Assembly: GCA_014529385.2 (NCBI GenBank)
Contig: CM043942.1
Location: 32,519,469-32,583,468, forward strand
Length of the DNA: 64,000 bases
Direction of reading: 5' to 3'
Source: Adiantum capillus-veneris
Lineage: Eukaryota > Streptophyta > Polypodiopsida > Polypodiales > Pteridaceae
Numbering within the stretch: the stretch's first letter is position 1; each line of letters starts with the position of its first letter. The notes beneath the pieces are model-generated. The model searched no databases. It was given only the letters and a program-made list of their open reading frames with translations, and had not been told where the DNA came from. The translations under genes and the position numbers were made by a program. This document shows positions 10,340 through 22,499 of the stretch, in pieces.

Positions 10340-12821
10340 TAACTAAGGTGTCGACTCCTTTACGCTATACATATAGAAATAAAACTTAGTTTATGTTTTG
10401 AGGGGTGGAACCTTCAAAAAATGGATCCCTCAAGATCAAGATATAACGTTGTATGCATGCCAAAATTTGAAATATAATGAAGACATAAACAATTATCTTT
10501 GAGCATTTTAATGCATCCGTATCTAATGTGGTACCCAACATCTAAAGGCTCCCACAAACTTTAGGTACTCATTTATAGCATTAGAATCTTCTAATTGTGA
10601 CTCTATGATCCATTTGATATCTTTGAAATAATAACCTTTTAACTTGAGCAAATTCTTATGGATCGCCTTGACATTTTATAATTGCATATCCGTGTGCTTG
10701 AGAATGATTTCTAGTTGTAAAATTGCCTTAATCTCATCAACTCCAATGTGTTCTTCACCGAGAGGATCTGAAAGATAGCACCCTTGAATGGTTTTAGTGA
10801 GGTCATGAACATGCAATTTGGTTTTAAAATTGCCGTAAGATCATCAAATCCAATGGGCTCTTCACCCAGAGGGTCTGAAAGATAACACTCTTGAATGGTT
10901 TTAGCAAGCTAAATAATTTGCAATTTAGCAAGCAACGTAGTCTTTATACCTTTTCTCTTAATTAATCTCCCAAATTTGGATGGACCGTAGTATTTTTATG
11001 CTAAATTCACATAATAAGTTTGATAACTTGAATGCTTTGTCGATAGAAAATGCGAAGTTAAAGGCATTAAAATCAATGAATGATTGCACAAACGGATGTA
11101 GACACTACATATGAAGATGCTTAGATAGAGGGTATGATTGGAGCTGAGAATGGCTTGTGTCTTTGAATATGGAAGGATATTTAAACAAGTCTCTACATGT
11201 GGATTTGTATAGCATGAGGCAGGGGGTACTAAATAGCTGCATATAAAAAGGTGTAATTATGAATGAAGATAGCTATGAGATCTATAGAAATACCTATGGT
11301 ATCTTTGACAAGGGTGCTGCTAGAAGTGACATTATAAGCAAAATTTGACTAGCAAAAGCTTCGCTCCAAAAGCATGTGAATGGTCATGTATTCCAAGCAT
11401 TGGATGTTCAAGTTGAATTCATGTCCAAAATCATGTGAATGGTCATGTATTCCAAGCATTGGATATTCAAGTTGAACTCATGTCCTAGCACTAGTTTGGT
11501 ACCAAAAAGGACAATTTAGTGTCCTTTTTTCACGAATTTAAATAAAGTGGTACTTGAAATCTAGAAAACATATCAAGAAATGATTTTGCAAACTAATACG
11601 ATGTTGGCTAAAGTACTCATAAAAAATTTTGTCCCTCATTTTTGTACATAACCTCAATAGTAATTAGCACCTATGCAATTACTAGTAATTAGCACCTATA
11701 CATAACCTCAATAGTAATTAGCACCTATGCAAAACACCTGTTGACGTTTCACTAAAACTTGTACCCTAGTCTAAGAAAAAAATGAGCAGGGTGCATGCAA
11801 TAATCCATGATAACTATTATATACGTGCTTGAAATTTTTGTAACTCTCATATGAAAAAATAATAATTTGTGACTAGAATTAAATATAGAAAACTTAAGCA
11901 ATATTTGTAAATCCAATCAATGACCACATAAAACATTCAGTTCCTCTAAATTTGCATTGTCTTATGCTGCATATATACTAGATCTACCACTACATTACTT
12001 AAGGTGATACTATTTGATGGTTGTGCAAGCCACATTTAGTGATTTATATGATATCACAAAAATTGCGCAGATGGAAATTCTTATTTTTTATTTATCAAAT
12101 AATAGCTTTAAAACAAATTCCATTTTTGTATTTGTTCATTCATCTCATTTATTTGTATTATATACCTTATATGGATAGAATTGGGGAATCTATATGTACA
12201 CTTTTATTGGTTTTCATAGCAATGTTTGTTTTGCAAGAAATTATGCACTATAAATTTTATTAAGTGAGCTTAAAATTATAAGATGCCTCTAAGTTTGGAA
12301 CCTTGAAAAATGATTAGTTGATATGTGTTGTCCTATAGATTCTTATAGACCGTAAGTTTTGCCCTATAAATTGGCTTTGAAAGACCAAAATTTCCTCTTT
12401 GCTAGCGTTTTCAAAATTTGGGTTTTTTTTTAATAACAAAAATGTAGTTTAGAAACTAAGTTATGAAGCTCAATTTCTTGTTATAATAAGTCTTTCCTAT
12501 GTGTAAACCTTGTAATCTATGCAAAATCTTATTTTGATGAGAATTTATATTCAAATTATGGAAAGTTTGTTAAAATTACACTAAATTTTTATGATTTTTC
12601 CATCTTAAAACTTACTACCATAATATTAAGATGGGATTAAGCAGAATAAAAAATTTGGCTATGTTCTTCACCTCATAATTGACCTAAGGCATGAACATGA
12701 TCTATAAATCTTGTTTCTAGCTTCACCAAATGATTATGACAAGTTGTTGGAAAAATAGGACAGTTGAGTGTCTAATTACGGAACTAGTGCTAGAGGTTCA
12801 CATATCTTGTATTATAAAGTG
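10340..12821. other. AT-rich stretch with short tandem duplications and one coding-like fragment
   Basis: No complete gene is visible. 10719-10932 contains two copies of a 107-bp unit. Read on the minus strand, both copies encode similar peptides (YLSDPLGEE and variants) but in different frames, followed by a further coding-like stretch down to about 10530. 11373-11490 holds a 59-bp unit twice (CATGTGAATGGTCATG). 11650-11735 repeats AATAGTAATTAGCACCTAT three times. The rest is AT-rich with no recognised motif. Confidence 0.5.
10530..10932 (-). pseudogene. Degraded coding fragment of unknown function with a duplicated segment
   Basis: On the minus strand the sequence reads KTIQECYLSDPLGEEPIG and then, in another frame, KTIQGCYLSDPLGEEHIG followed by VDEIKAIL and, past a stop, KAIHKNLLKLKGYYF and IKWIIESQLED. 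Two similar peptides 107 bp apart show an internal duplication, and 107 is not divisible by 3, so the duplication itself shifts the frame. I do not recognise the family. No start codon or splice site could be assigned. Confidence 0.3.
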
Positions 12822-13130
12822 TGTTACCATGATTTGGTAGTGATGTGCTAGAACACACTTATGGCCCATGGGATGCTTTTTCCATGCTAGATGTATGTTC
12901 CCTTGGTTGTTATATATGCTTATCATCCTATGGTAAGCCTTATCATAGGTTTTTCCCATTAATGCATTACACTGGTAAATTTTTGGCTATGGAGAATGTG
13001 TGTTGGAGCTTTGTGTTCAAGAAACCACCTGCCTTGTTCTTGGGGAGAAAAGCATTATCTCTACGCAAGAAAGGGATAAGCCTAATCAAACAATGCTTGG
13101 ACTCTAACAACCACAATATACCCTTTTTTT
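12822..13130 (+). repeat. Diverged copia LTR head, copy 2
   Basis: TGTTACCATGATTTGGTAGTGATGTG followed by AGAACACACTTATGGCC matches the heads of the LTRs at 10065 and 44932 with small changes. It lies upstream of a protease/integrase copia remnant in the same orientation, so it is plausibly the 5' LTR of that element. The right end cannot be fixed. Confidence 0.45.
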
Positions 13131-13679
13131 AGATTCGTCAAACATACAGGTTGGGCAACTCCTTTTGAGGCACTTGTGGACAAATTTGCGTAAAAGTATC
13201 TCACCTTCAAGTCCCTTGTAGAGAAAATCGGTCATAGCAATATAGAGAGTGGGCTCTCACAACCTCCAATGCCAACTGGTAGACATGTAAAACTGGCGAC
13301 TTCTACTCCATGCTTCATCCTTCTTTAAAAATCCATAGTAAATGTAATCTCACGTAGGGTCTACAAAGACCTCCTAAATGGTGGCTTAACAGATTGTCTC
13401 ATCACAATGATTGTTGACGACTCCTTGTTGTTCCTTTAAGTGAATGCTTAAAATCTACATACAACTTTGCATGTAGTTAATATTTTTGGTTTGGAATCTT
13501 TTAGATGTAGACTTATTGAAACATTCAACAATTCTTCTTTTGATATTTCTGCTTGCTCGAGAGATTTGTTGAAAATATGGCTTAAAAAATGCACGAAATA
13601 GAAGCTCAAGAGCACACAACATAAGAAGTAGTATTACTTGAATGTGCTAATACAAAGATAAGGCTTTCCTTAGAGTAAT

Positions 13680-15010
13680 GGGCAACCCTCACATTTTTCA
13701 TGCCTTTAAAGAGCAGTGTAAAGATTGAGGAACTCAATGATTCTCCACTTATGATGCTATGCATGGTTCACACAACCTTGGAGATTCCTATCAGCTTGAC
13801 ATATACAATGTTGGAGATGTAAAGTTATGCATGAGTAATGGCACTGATTTTATGCTTCATGGAGTCAAACATGTTCCAAAATTGACAAAAAGTTTAGTGT
13901 CACTCGATTAGCTTGATGACTTGGGCTACACTATTGTGTTTGGCAATGGTTCCTTGACAATACCTAAGACAAACTTGGTCATTTTGAAGGGCCACTAGTT
14001 TTGCTCATTGTATTCTTTATATGTCTCTTCTGTAAAGGAGAACTCTATCTATGTCGTCGAGCTTCCTTCTAATGAGTTGTGGCATAGCCGGCTTGGACAC
14101 ATGAGTCAGAAAGGAAAGAAAACTCAACGTTTGGGCTACTTATCTGTCTTGAACTACGCTGAACCATTTTATATATGTGAGCATTGCATTTATGGGAAAC
14201 ACACTAGGCTAACTTCTTCTCCATTGAACTAAGAGTTAGAAAATCCTCTAGACTTGATTCATAGCGATTTATGTGGACCTATGTCACACAAATCCCTAGG
14301 GGGGCAATATATTTCCTAATGTTGATTGCTCTACTAGAGAGTTGTGGGTCTACCTCTTAAAGAGGAAAGACGAAGTTTTTGTTGCCTTTCACAAGTTCTT
14401 AGCCATGGTTGAGAACCAATCTGGTAAAAAGCTTAAGGCTTTATGCACTGATAACGGTGGAGAGTATGTCTCTACAGAATTCAAGAATTTTTGTAGCAAA
14501 AGAGGCATTTGGCGACATTTTACTATGTCGTACACACCTGCTCAGAATGGCATTGATGAGCATATGAATCACACGATTCAAGAGAGAGTCACTATCATGT
14601 TGTCTATGGTGAATTTACCACCATAATTTTGGGGAGAGGCTATTATGATAGCGGTACACATCATTAATAAGTTGCCTAGTACGCCATTTAATTTTAAGAT
14701 TCCTAGGAGATGTGGACTGGCAAGAGGCCAAACTATGATAGATTATGTGTATTTGGGTGTGAGATGTTCTCACTTATTCCTAAACATCTACACAAGAAGC
14801 TAGACCCCAAAGCACACAAGTGCCTCTTCATTGGTTAAGGTGTAAATGGAGAGATGGGATATCATCTTGGGTACCCAAAATCTAGAAAAGTTGTTCGAAG
14901 ATCACACGTTATTTTCAACGAGTTCAAGATGCATAGACAACCTGTTAAAGAGGTGGAATATAGAAAGGTCATATTTGATGATGTAGCCTCACACATGAGA
15001 TTACAAAGAC
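13680..15010 (+). pseudogene. Ty1/copia protease-integrase remnant
   Basis: From about 13700 the frame gives a degenerate protease region ending in HGVKHVPKLTKSLVSL (near 13860-13905), then the GAG-pre-integrase box LWHSRLGHMS (14079-14108) and CEHCIYGKHTR (about 14170-14205), the first integrase aspartate in LIHSDLCGPM (about 14257), the second in TDNGGEY (about 14449), and the glutamate in GIDEHMNHTI (about 14550). Many stops and at least three frameshifts break it. After about 15010 homology fades before any reverse transcriptase, so only the 5' half survives. It may be the missing half of the same family as the RT remnants at 8672 and 42900, since LTR heads match, but no overlapping segment proves this. 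Confidence 0.85.
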
Positions 15011-16429
15011 GGCTCAGTCTATTGGTATAGTTCTTACCACTAGTAGTGCTCTACACCCACAAGCCAATTGCCAAGACAATATTAATACCAATAAGATACT
15101 AAACTTGGTCCTTACAAAGATAGTCAACTAGAAGAATAGACTAAGAAATGTAGTTGCACTTTGCATCATGGGCTTACAAGGTGGATTACAAAACGGTCTT
15201 GTATGCAACACCATATGAGAGAAGAGAGATTACCATTTCCTTGCTCCATAGTTGCATTTGTTGTGTTGCTGCTCTCTCTTCTTCTTGTGCATTTGTTGTG
15301 TAACGTCAGTTGATATGAGGAATCTTGCCAGAAAAGCTGCCACCAAGACTAGCTCTAAAATGATGAGAAGACGAAGGGAACACCTTCAAAACCCCTTGCA
15401 TGGAGACAAAATTTCCTTTTAGCATCAATAAAAGAGAGAGTAATTCGGATGAAGAAAGAAGCTCCCCAAAGATGAGAACAAGCAAGAGCCCCAATGTTGC
15501 TGATCATTCAAAAAGGTCTTTTGCTGAGGATAAACACAAGAAAAAGCCAAGGTTTGTGCCTTCATTGAAGCATGGAGTGCTTATGCCTTGTCCTTTGTGC
15601 TTGCATGGAATGTTTTATTTCATTTGCATTGCAGACATGCAAAGTATGTCTTGTATCTTTATTTTACATTACATGCAAGCAATATTTGTGCTCTATCTTG
15701 AAAGACTTGCAAACTTTAAATGCATCAATAGCTGCTATGCATGGGTTCATGCCCAATTTTCTATGAAACATGAATAGGTAGTAGCATATAAAGCCTAAAT
15801 TGTGAACATAGATGTGTGCAACATCAAATTTGGTGTTGTCCAATGATGAATTCTAACACTAAGAAGTTGTGTAATGTCCACATTAAGTTTGAGATAGTCC
15901 AAATATCTTTTTGCCATAAAAAGGCATAAAGTAAGATGTCTAATTGCTTTTGCCCATTTTGCATTATAGGAAAGAACAAAATGGAGGAATACCCTCAAGT
16001 TAGGAGGAGCCTCGCAAGGAGTATGGCCTTAGTATGGAAGGGATCGTTCCAATGAACATTAGTGACAAAGACCTCCGTAATGACTGCTGGCTAACATTAA
16101 ACAATTGCACAAGAAGGAGACCAAGATATATTTGAACCATGTGCAACCACAATTGGTCAAAGATTGGAGGCTGTTGTTTCACCAAGGTGTACCAATCCCT
16201 ACCATCTTGCGGGAAAATCACCACAAAGTTTGTGTGTGGCTATGCCTTTGAGAAATTCCATGTAGAGACCAAAAATAGAGTGCAAGATTGAAACCTAGCA
16301 GTGGTCCAATGGTGTATCCAATGGAAGCATTCCATCGTCTATTAAGCAACCCTGTTGGACGCATAGTGGCAGCAACATCTGTGTAGAGGCAAACCCTCTG
16401 CCGTAAAGAGTTCAAATAGCGGATTATGT
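15011..16429. other. No recognisable gene
   Basis: Open frames on both strands are short and show no motif that I recognise. A Lys/Ser-rich plus-strand stretch at 15400-15560 looks weakly coding (KRESNSDEERSS). Nothing supports a call. Confidence 0.4.
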
Positions 16430-18867
16430 TGAGGATCTAGAGAGTATTGCTAAGAGAATGCCTCAAATGTTTTCGAGTATTTTAGATAGGATGAAAGAAC
16501 TGAAAGCTTCTTTCAAGCTCAAGAATAGGGGATACTACTAAGATACAAGGGTTTGGATGATGTAGCAAAGCGAGTGAAAGATAACATTGAAGTGTTCGAG
16601 TAGAAACTAGCCCAATTGAAGCAAAAAACTCCCCGCAATGATGATGAGATCATGGAGGTGGAGAAGTTGATTTATATTACATCGGCTTAGAGTTGCTGAA
16701 GACATGGATAAGCTTGAAAAGGAGGTTGAGCTATAACATGTATCATGTTTTGGTAGTTCTATTGTTTTTTTATTTTTGGTGGTTGCGCTTTTTTGATAGT
16801 TTTGTGGTTTGTAAGTTTACTATTTTTGGTAGCTTTTGTACAATGTTTGAGCTTTTGGTGGTTTTGATAGTTTTGAATTTTTTGTTTTGTTGGTTTTTCT
16901 TTTTTTAGTAGTTTTGGTGGTTTTTTGGCTTTACCGCTTTAACATGTTTTGGTATACTTTCTAGGTTTTTTTTTGGTTTTAGAGGTTTTAAAATTATCTA
17001 TTTTTGGTGGTTGTGCTTTTGTTCTAATTTTGTGGTTTGTAAGTTTATTGTTTTTGGTAGCTTTGGTGCAATGTTTGAGCTCTTGGTGGTTTTGATACTT
17101 TTAATTTTGTTGTTATGTTGTTTTTGAAAGTTTTGGTAGCTTTTGGGATTTACTATTTTAGCATATTTTGGTATATCTTTTGGAGTTTTGTTGGTTTTGG
17201 TATTATCTGTTTTTGGCAGTTTTAATGTTTGTTAGCTAGGCTACTTTTGTAGTTTTGGTGGTTTGTTTGATATACTCTTCTATCATCTTTTGGAATAGCT
17301 ATGATATTGGTTCCATATAGGTTTTGGTGGTTTTATGATGGTGTTTTTTCTATGGCTCCTATTTCTTGGTAGGTAGGAGATTTTGATGGATTGGTGAAAT
17401 TGGTGGTTGATAGGTCCTATGGCTTGTAGTCTAAGAGTTTCTTGTGGTTGGACATGTTGGGAGGTTGGTAATTTTGGTGGTTCATTGATTCTATTGGTAG
17501 GTAGTTCTTGGTGATTGGTAGTCTTTGGTGGAGATTTGTCATTTGATTTGCTTTGGTAGGTTTTGGTGGTGTCTAATCTACTTTTGGTAGTAAGTGGCAC
17601 CTTTTGGTACATTTTGGATGTTTGGTGGTTCTTGGTTGTAAGTAGTCTTTGGCGGCTTAAGAATTTTGGTGCTTGTTGGTAATTTTGGGTAGTTAGTGGA
17701 TTTTTGTAGTTGGTAGATCCTAGTGATAGGTATTTTGGTGGTTTAGTTGTTCTTAGTAGATCTTGCTTTGGAACTATTGATATTGTTGTTACTCTCCTTT
17801 TGAAACCCTTCTTTTGGTACTGTGTTTTTGCTGTTGTTGATGTTTTTTTCACTTTGCTTTTTGGTACTCTTTTTTTGGTACTTTACTTTTTGTAGTGCTT
17901 TTTTGAGATGATAACTTGTTTGTATGTATGATTCTTTGTCTATTTTTTTACAATGTGAGTATAAGATGCTAGAAGAAACATGGAAGGAAGCTCAGGGCCA
18001 TACCGATTTTGTGGAGCAGATGATCAAGGAGGTGAAGAATAGCAAGAGTTTTGTGTTATTCTTGAGGCCCCAAATTGTAGATTGAAACAAGACGATCCAT
18101 GTGTTTGGGTTTTGTGTTGTGTAGGACAAGATTCTAGAATTTACTCATGATTTTGGGACATTTATGCTTGAATGCCAACACCAATATCACCCCCTTTGCT
18201 TTAGTGTTTTATTATAGAACCAAAAGTTTTGTGCCAAGTCCGATTGTCACATGTTGATTCCAGAGGTGGCAAAATCTTGGGTCAAGGGAATATATGATGT
18301 GAAGAGTAAGTATGTTAGCGCTTTACATGTTGGAAATTTCTCTATGTTGATTTTCACTCTATTTGTACGATGTGTTTTGTTGCTTGCTGAGTTATAGATG
18401 AGGAGGATGATGTTGATGCAAGCACTGATGGTAAAGGGTCAGACAAGAAAAAGGATGGGACCGGCCCTTCAAAGTCTGATACAAGATGTGTGTTTGACCG
18501 TGAAGAAAGTGCTAGGAAGGTAAAAGATGTCTTGGATGACTTTTTTGGTGATTTAAAGATAAGGGGAAGGACTTGTGTGGGTAAGGGTTGCAACAACCCC
18601 CATCCCTTTGGTGAGGCCCCTAACATATTTGGTAGCGAAGTGGGGAACATAGTTGATGCATTTGGTGTGAAGGCTACAAATGGGGAAGGGATAGAGAATG
18701 CCGAAGTTGACATTGCTGAACGGGTAGAGTTCAAAAGGGCAGAAGGGATAGAGGATGCAAAAAAAGGGGAAGAGGCTGAGGACAATAATGGGGAAGGGGT
18801 AGTGGAAGCAAAAGAAGGATGTGGTGCAACCAATGCAAATGTAATGTACCCAATATTTTTCAATTAA
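16430..18867 (+). pseudogene. Unrecognised gene, copy 1 of the HPLCF family (coiled coil plus zinc-type motif)
   Basis: An upstream exon (about 16430-16735) encodes a helical, charged segment (DYVEDLESIAKRMPQMF, VAKRVKDNIEVFE) with stops and a frameshift. A long intron-like array follows. A second exon begins near 17967 with LEETWKEAQGHTDFVEQMIKE, then TIHVFG and the key motif ECQHQYHPLCF at about 18168-18203, then CAKSDCH and KSWVKGIYDVK, and ends at a GTAAGT donor near 18307. A later exon (about 18400-18867) is acidic and Lys/Gly-rich, ending in a NNGEG-EAKEG repeat. The same block order, including TIHVF and HQ-HPLCF, recurs on the minus strand at 48.5-49.8 kb, which shows a dispersed family. 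The spaced Cys/His residues suggest zinc binding. The function is unknown; it may belong to an uncharacterised transposon or to a multicopy host gene. Stops within the exons mark this copy as broken. Confidence 0.5.
16736..17945. repeat. TTTTGGTRGTTTTGRT degenerate array
   Basis: About 1.2 kb of strand-asymmetric T/G-rich sequence made of imperfect repeats of TTTTGGTGGTTTTG, TTTTGGTAG and, toward the end, CTTTTGGTACT. C and A are rare on the plus strand. It lies between two coding blocks of the gene copy above and is probably intronic. The long minus-strand frame across it (Lys/Thr/Pro-rich) is a by-product of composition. Confidence 0.75.
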
Positions 18868-18947
18868 AAAATATTTCATTTACTTTGCAAAAGTGTTACC
18901 CAACATTTTTCAATAAAAAAATATTTCATTTACTTTGCAAAAGTGTT
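18848..18947. repeat. 50-bp tandem duplication
   Basis: ACCCAAYATTTTTCAAT followed by a run of A and ATATTTCATTTACTTTGC is present twice in direct succession (18848-18897 and 18898-18947) with two or three differences. It marks the point where the coding repeat of the upstream gene breaks off. Confidence 0.85.
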
Positions 18948-19545
18948 CAAGGTTCGCATTTTGTTGAGTCATAGAGAGTTTTATCAAAACAATTCGATAA
19001 AAAATTGAACTCTGACACTATTAATTATGGCCCTTATTCACTTGAAAACAATAGGTTGATATGAGAAACTTAAGCTTCAAAACTATATCTAAAGATAAGA
19101 GTTGATCCTGAAGAAAAGAGGGTGTAATTTTAGAAAAGGAAGAGTATTTTTAGAAAAGAAGGAGTACTTTTAGGAAAGAAGGAGTATTTTTAGCGAAGCA
19201 AGAGAAGTAAGTCAAGTTTATAGCTTCTTTTCTTGGAAGCCAAGCTTCTCCTAAAATTAGAGACTCAAAATCGTGCATCGAGATTTGTGCCCACAAAAAA
19301 TAACAATAATAATATTAAAAAAAGTCGCGAACACAGCAAACTTATCTCTTTGCTTTTCGTTATTCTTAGCTTGTGATTTTGGCCTTGAGAGCCTATATAA
19401 ATACACCTCTTCTTTCACTTGTAAGACACACACATAGAAGTTCTCAAAAGCGGAAGCTCTCTTGTTTTAACGTCGGAGTTACCTTCTCTCCCTCAACCCA
19501 TCTCCATCGACTCTACCACCATCGTGTTGTCCCTCGGATTGTTGA

Positions 19546-19591
<46 letters not shown>

Positions 19592-20965
19592 GCTTTTCGG
19601 CAAGCAAGGAAGCCATGAATCTACTTTCATGGCGAAGTTTTTTCCTCTTCTCTTTCGTGATACGATGGTCCCAAAGGAGTGACTCAAAGCTCCAAGGATG
19701 CTCCTATCGTTCCACCTCCAAGAAAGGTGCAAAGGAAGGTATCATCTATTCCGATCGTAGCTCAAGCCGATGTATTGGCTCCGAAAGAAGTTGAAGCCGC
19801 CCAACCTTCAATATGGGAGGTAATCAAACATGTCACTAATCCGATAAGACAAATTTATAATTCTGTATCGTTATGCATGCCGACCTAGTAAAGCAATTTT
19901 AGGAATTCCCTTAAAAAATCTAAGAAAACATGATTGTATCACAAGAAACAAGCATATGTTCTCGTAGAGTAGTGAAAGAGTTGTTTGATAATATCATTGT
20001 TTGATAAGTTATTATTGCTTGATAAAATTGTTACTGTTTGATATTAGAAGTTAGTTGTTTGATATAAAGAGTCGGTTGATCATGTTTGAAGAATCTTTTA
20101 AAGAGAGGAAATTTTGAAAGAATTTCTTTTGTTCCTTGCGGTTAGCAAGATGCCTCGCGGTTAGTGAGATGATCCCGAGGTTAGTGGAGATTAAGTTGAG
20201 GTTATTGGCTCTCTTTTTATTCCTCACGATTAACGAGATGCCTGGCGGTTAGCGAGATGGGACGGTTGCACAATTCACAGTTAGGGAATAAATAAACCCT
20301 TTGCAAAGGCTTTATTGGTTAGATAGAGAAAGTCCTCGGGTAGTGGCAACTAAGAGAAATTGCATTATTCTTTTTTGTTAAAATATAGAACTGTTTTAAT
20401 TAGGGCTTGTTTGAATTGGTTTGGTATTGTTTGAAGGGCTTTATGAACGAACCTATGACCGGAACTAATAAAGGAAACCTGTTTGTATATGTAAAACAGT
20501 GTGGTAGTAATTAAAAAACAAGAGGAACGGGTGAGTTTGGTGTGGAAAGTGGGAGACTAGTATCCAAATTGATCTATGTCTATAGACGGGTAGACCCAAT
20601 TAGTCCGGTACTTTTCACAAGATTATTAGTTGGTTGAGCATATGTCTCATATCACATATATGATTTATAAATGACGGCCATGACTCTTAAACGTGGGGAA
20701 AAAGGCGTTGTTTATAGATCCTAAGTATGTCAATAAGATTTTATCTTTGTGATATAGGAATTAGCTCCCATTGAAATCCCTTGATTATCTACCTGAGATG
20801 TGGTGTATGACCCTTGTAACCACGATCACGATGGATAGAAGACATCCTCTCTTCTATCGCTCATCTCTGCTTCATGGAAATGGAGTAGGGTGTCGTCAAT
20901 AGAACTTGAGAATAAAGGAAGGCGCCCATCTATCAAGTCGCCCCAATCTCTCACAACAAAGAGGG
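18948..20965. other. 2-kb insert of unknown type splitting the coding repeat
   Basis: The sequence on both sides (18780-18840 and 20970-21225) carries the same coding repeat, so this block appears to be inserted. It contains a TATA-like TATATAAATACACC at about 19395, a (CT)n tract at 19547-19584, a short open frame with PSKDAPIVPPPRK-like sequence near 19690, and direct GCGGTTAGYGAGATG repeats near 20140-20260. A TATA box followed by a pyrimidine-rich leader would fit an LTR, but no paired LTR, primer site or coding domain was found. Confidence 0.4.
19547..19584. repeat. (CT)n microsatellite
   Basis: Nineteen CT units downstream of a TATA-like sequence, in the position of a transcribed leader. 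Confidence 0.95.
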
Positions 20966-20967
20966 GT

Positions 20968-21225
20968 GGGTTGAGGCTAATAATGGGAAGGGGTAGAGGA
21001 AGCCAAGGAAGGATGTGGTGCAGCCAATGCAACGGGGACTAGGGTTAAGACCAATAATGGGGAAGGGGCAGAGGAAGCCATGGAAGGAGGTGGTGCAATG
21101 CAAAGGGGGCTGGGACTGAGGCCAATAATTGGGAAGGGGCAAAGGAAGCCAATGAAGGAGATGGTACCACCACTGCAAAGGGGGCTACTAGGACCGAGGC
21201 TAGTAATGGGAAAGGGGCCAAGAGT
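20968..21225 (+). repeat. Coding minisatellite, continuation of the copy 1 gene
   Basis: About four imperfect units of 60-69 bp with the core AATAATGGGGAAGGGG, GAGGAAGCCA and GAAGGA. The unit NNGEG-EAKEG at 18780-18840 is the same repeat, so these are probably parts of one reading frame separated by the 2-kb insert. The units encode Glu/Gly/Asn-rich peptide on the plus strand. Minus-strand frames over the same bases are shadows. Confidence 0.65.
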
Positions 21226-22499
21226 TCTTTTGATGACTACACTAATGATGCTGCTACTATTTCAGATCTTTTTCAAGTGCAAAGAAAATTGCACAAATGA
21301 AACCATGGAAACACATGCAAGATGTAGCCCCAATGACTGCCATTACATTTTTTTTAATGAAATCAATGATCTTTTACAATCTTTGTACCTATGTTCACTG
21401 TTCATACTATAGTTTGCAACTTGTACTTGTGTTTGTGATCCAAAAAGGTTGTTTGTACTATTGTTTTGGAGTACTTGGAGAAATAAATCCTTGTTGCAGA
21501 CCCAATTGTTTTCCCAACTCATTTGTTGTTATGTGATGAGTATGACCAACATGGTGGCTAGATTTTAACCACTTGTCATGAAGCATAAAACAATGCTGCA
21601 CAAATAATGTATCATGCTGCTTGTCATGTGATATGTAAAAAATTTAGTGTCTTCTCAACATCACTTGTTGCATTTCTTTTATAAGTAATGTGCACTAGTA
21701 TTGTGACTTGGGTCAGCCAGCAACACATGGACTGGATCTTGCTCTAAATTTTGAAAGAGTAACTTTTTACAAAGTCAATGACTAAACAAAAAAATTACTA
21801 GGAAAATTAAGCAAGCACTCCTTATATTATTGGGCTTGCCAGGGGAAGATGAAGTTACGCTTGATGAAAGTTGTGAGGTGAGATGAAAACAAGTCAAGAA
21901 AGGAAACACTTTGCATTCTTTTCAGAAGTAGGTCCTTTCTCCTCTTTTCACTTCCCCATATATCAACCTTTTCAGTTCTGAGAAAACTTTCACAATCACG
22001 TCCTTGCTATCCATTGCAATCTCACTGGGATAGAATGCCAACTTGTGTATCCCATATCGGGATTAATTTTGAAATGGCACTACTTGGCATGGCACTCACT
22101 CTTAGGAGGCCTTGGGTGCTCAGTATGGATTTCCACAAACTAGTAGTGTGCCATTGAACATTGTCTTGCATCCTCACTTCTACAACAAATAGAGCAAGTG
22201 CAAATATGACCTTTTCCATGGTGTGCAAACTTGGTTTGATGCATCTAGTTAAAAGCCTCTTTGAAATACAACATTTGGATATGGTATACACAACAATATG
22301 TGTACCTCTCTTTGAGCTTCTAGACAAAGTATGGCTTTAATGCTTCAAAGAATCTACGAGACACCTTTCAATGTAGGATGATTCCTCTTGAATCTTTAAT
22401 ATAGTTGAACCTATGGCATCAAAACAACAAAAATGTCAATTTCTACTACAAGATGTTTGGATGTCACTCATGTAGAGGATTAAGTACTAAAATTAGTGG
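21226..22499. other. No recognisable gene
   Basis: Mixed AT-rich sequence. A 101-residue minus-strand frame at 22022-22327 has no motif I recognise and no supporting context. Confidence 0.4.

Noticed and set aside
15795-16415. Three consecutive minus-strand frames of 65-74 codons
   Set aside because: They suggested a retrotransposon fragment, but no RT, RNase H or integrase motif could be found.
17283-17852. 189-codon Lys/Thr/Pro-rich minus-strand frame
   Set aside because: It lies wholly within the T/G-rich array and reflects its skewed composition.
20826-21178. Minus-strand frames with repeated Pro/Leu-rich segments
   Set aside because: They are the complement of the Glu/Gly-rich coding minisatellite on the plus strand.
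22022-22327. 101-codon minus-strand frame
   Set aside because: No recognised motif, no splice context and no second copy in the window.
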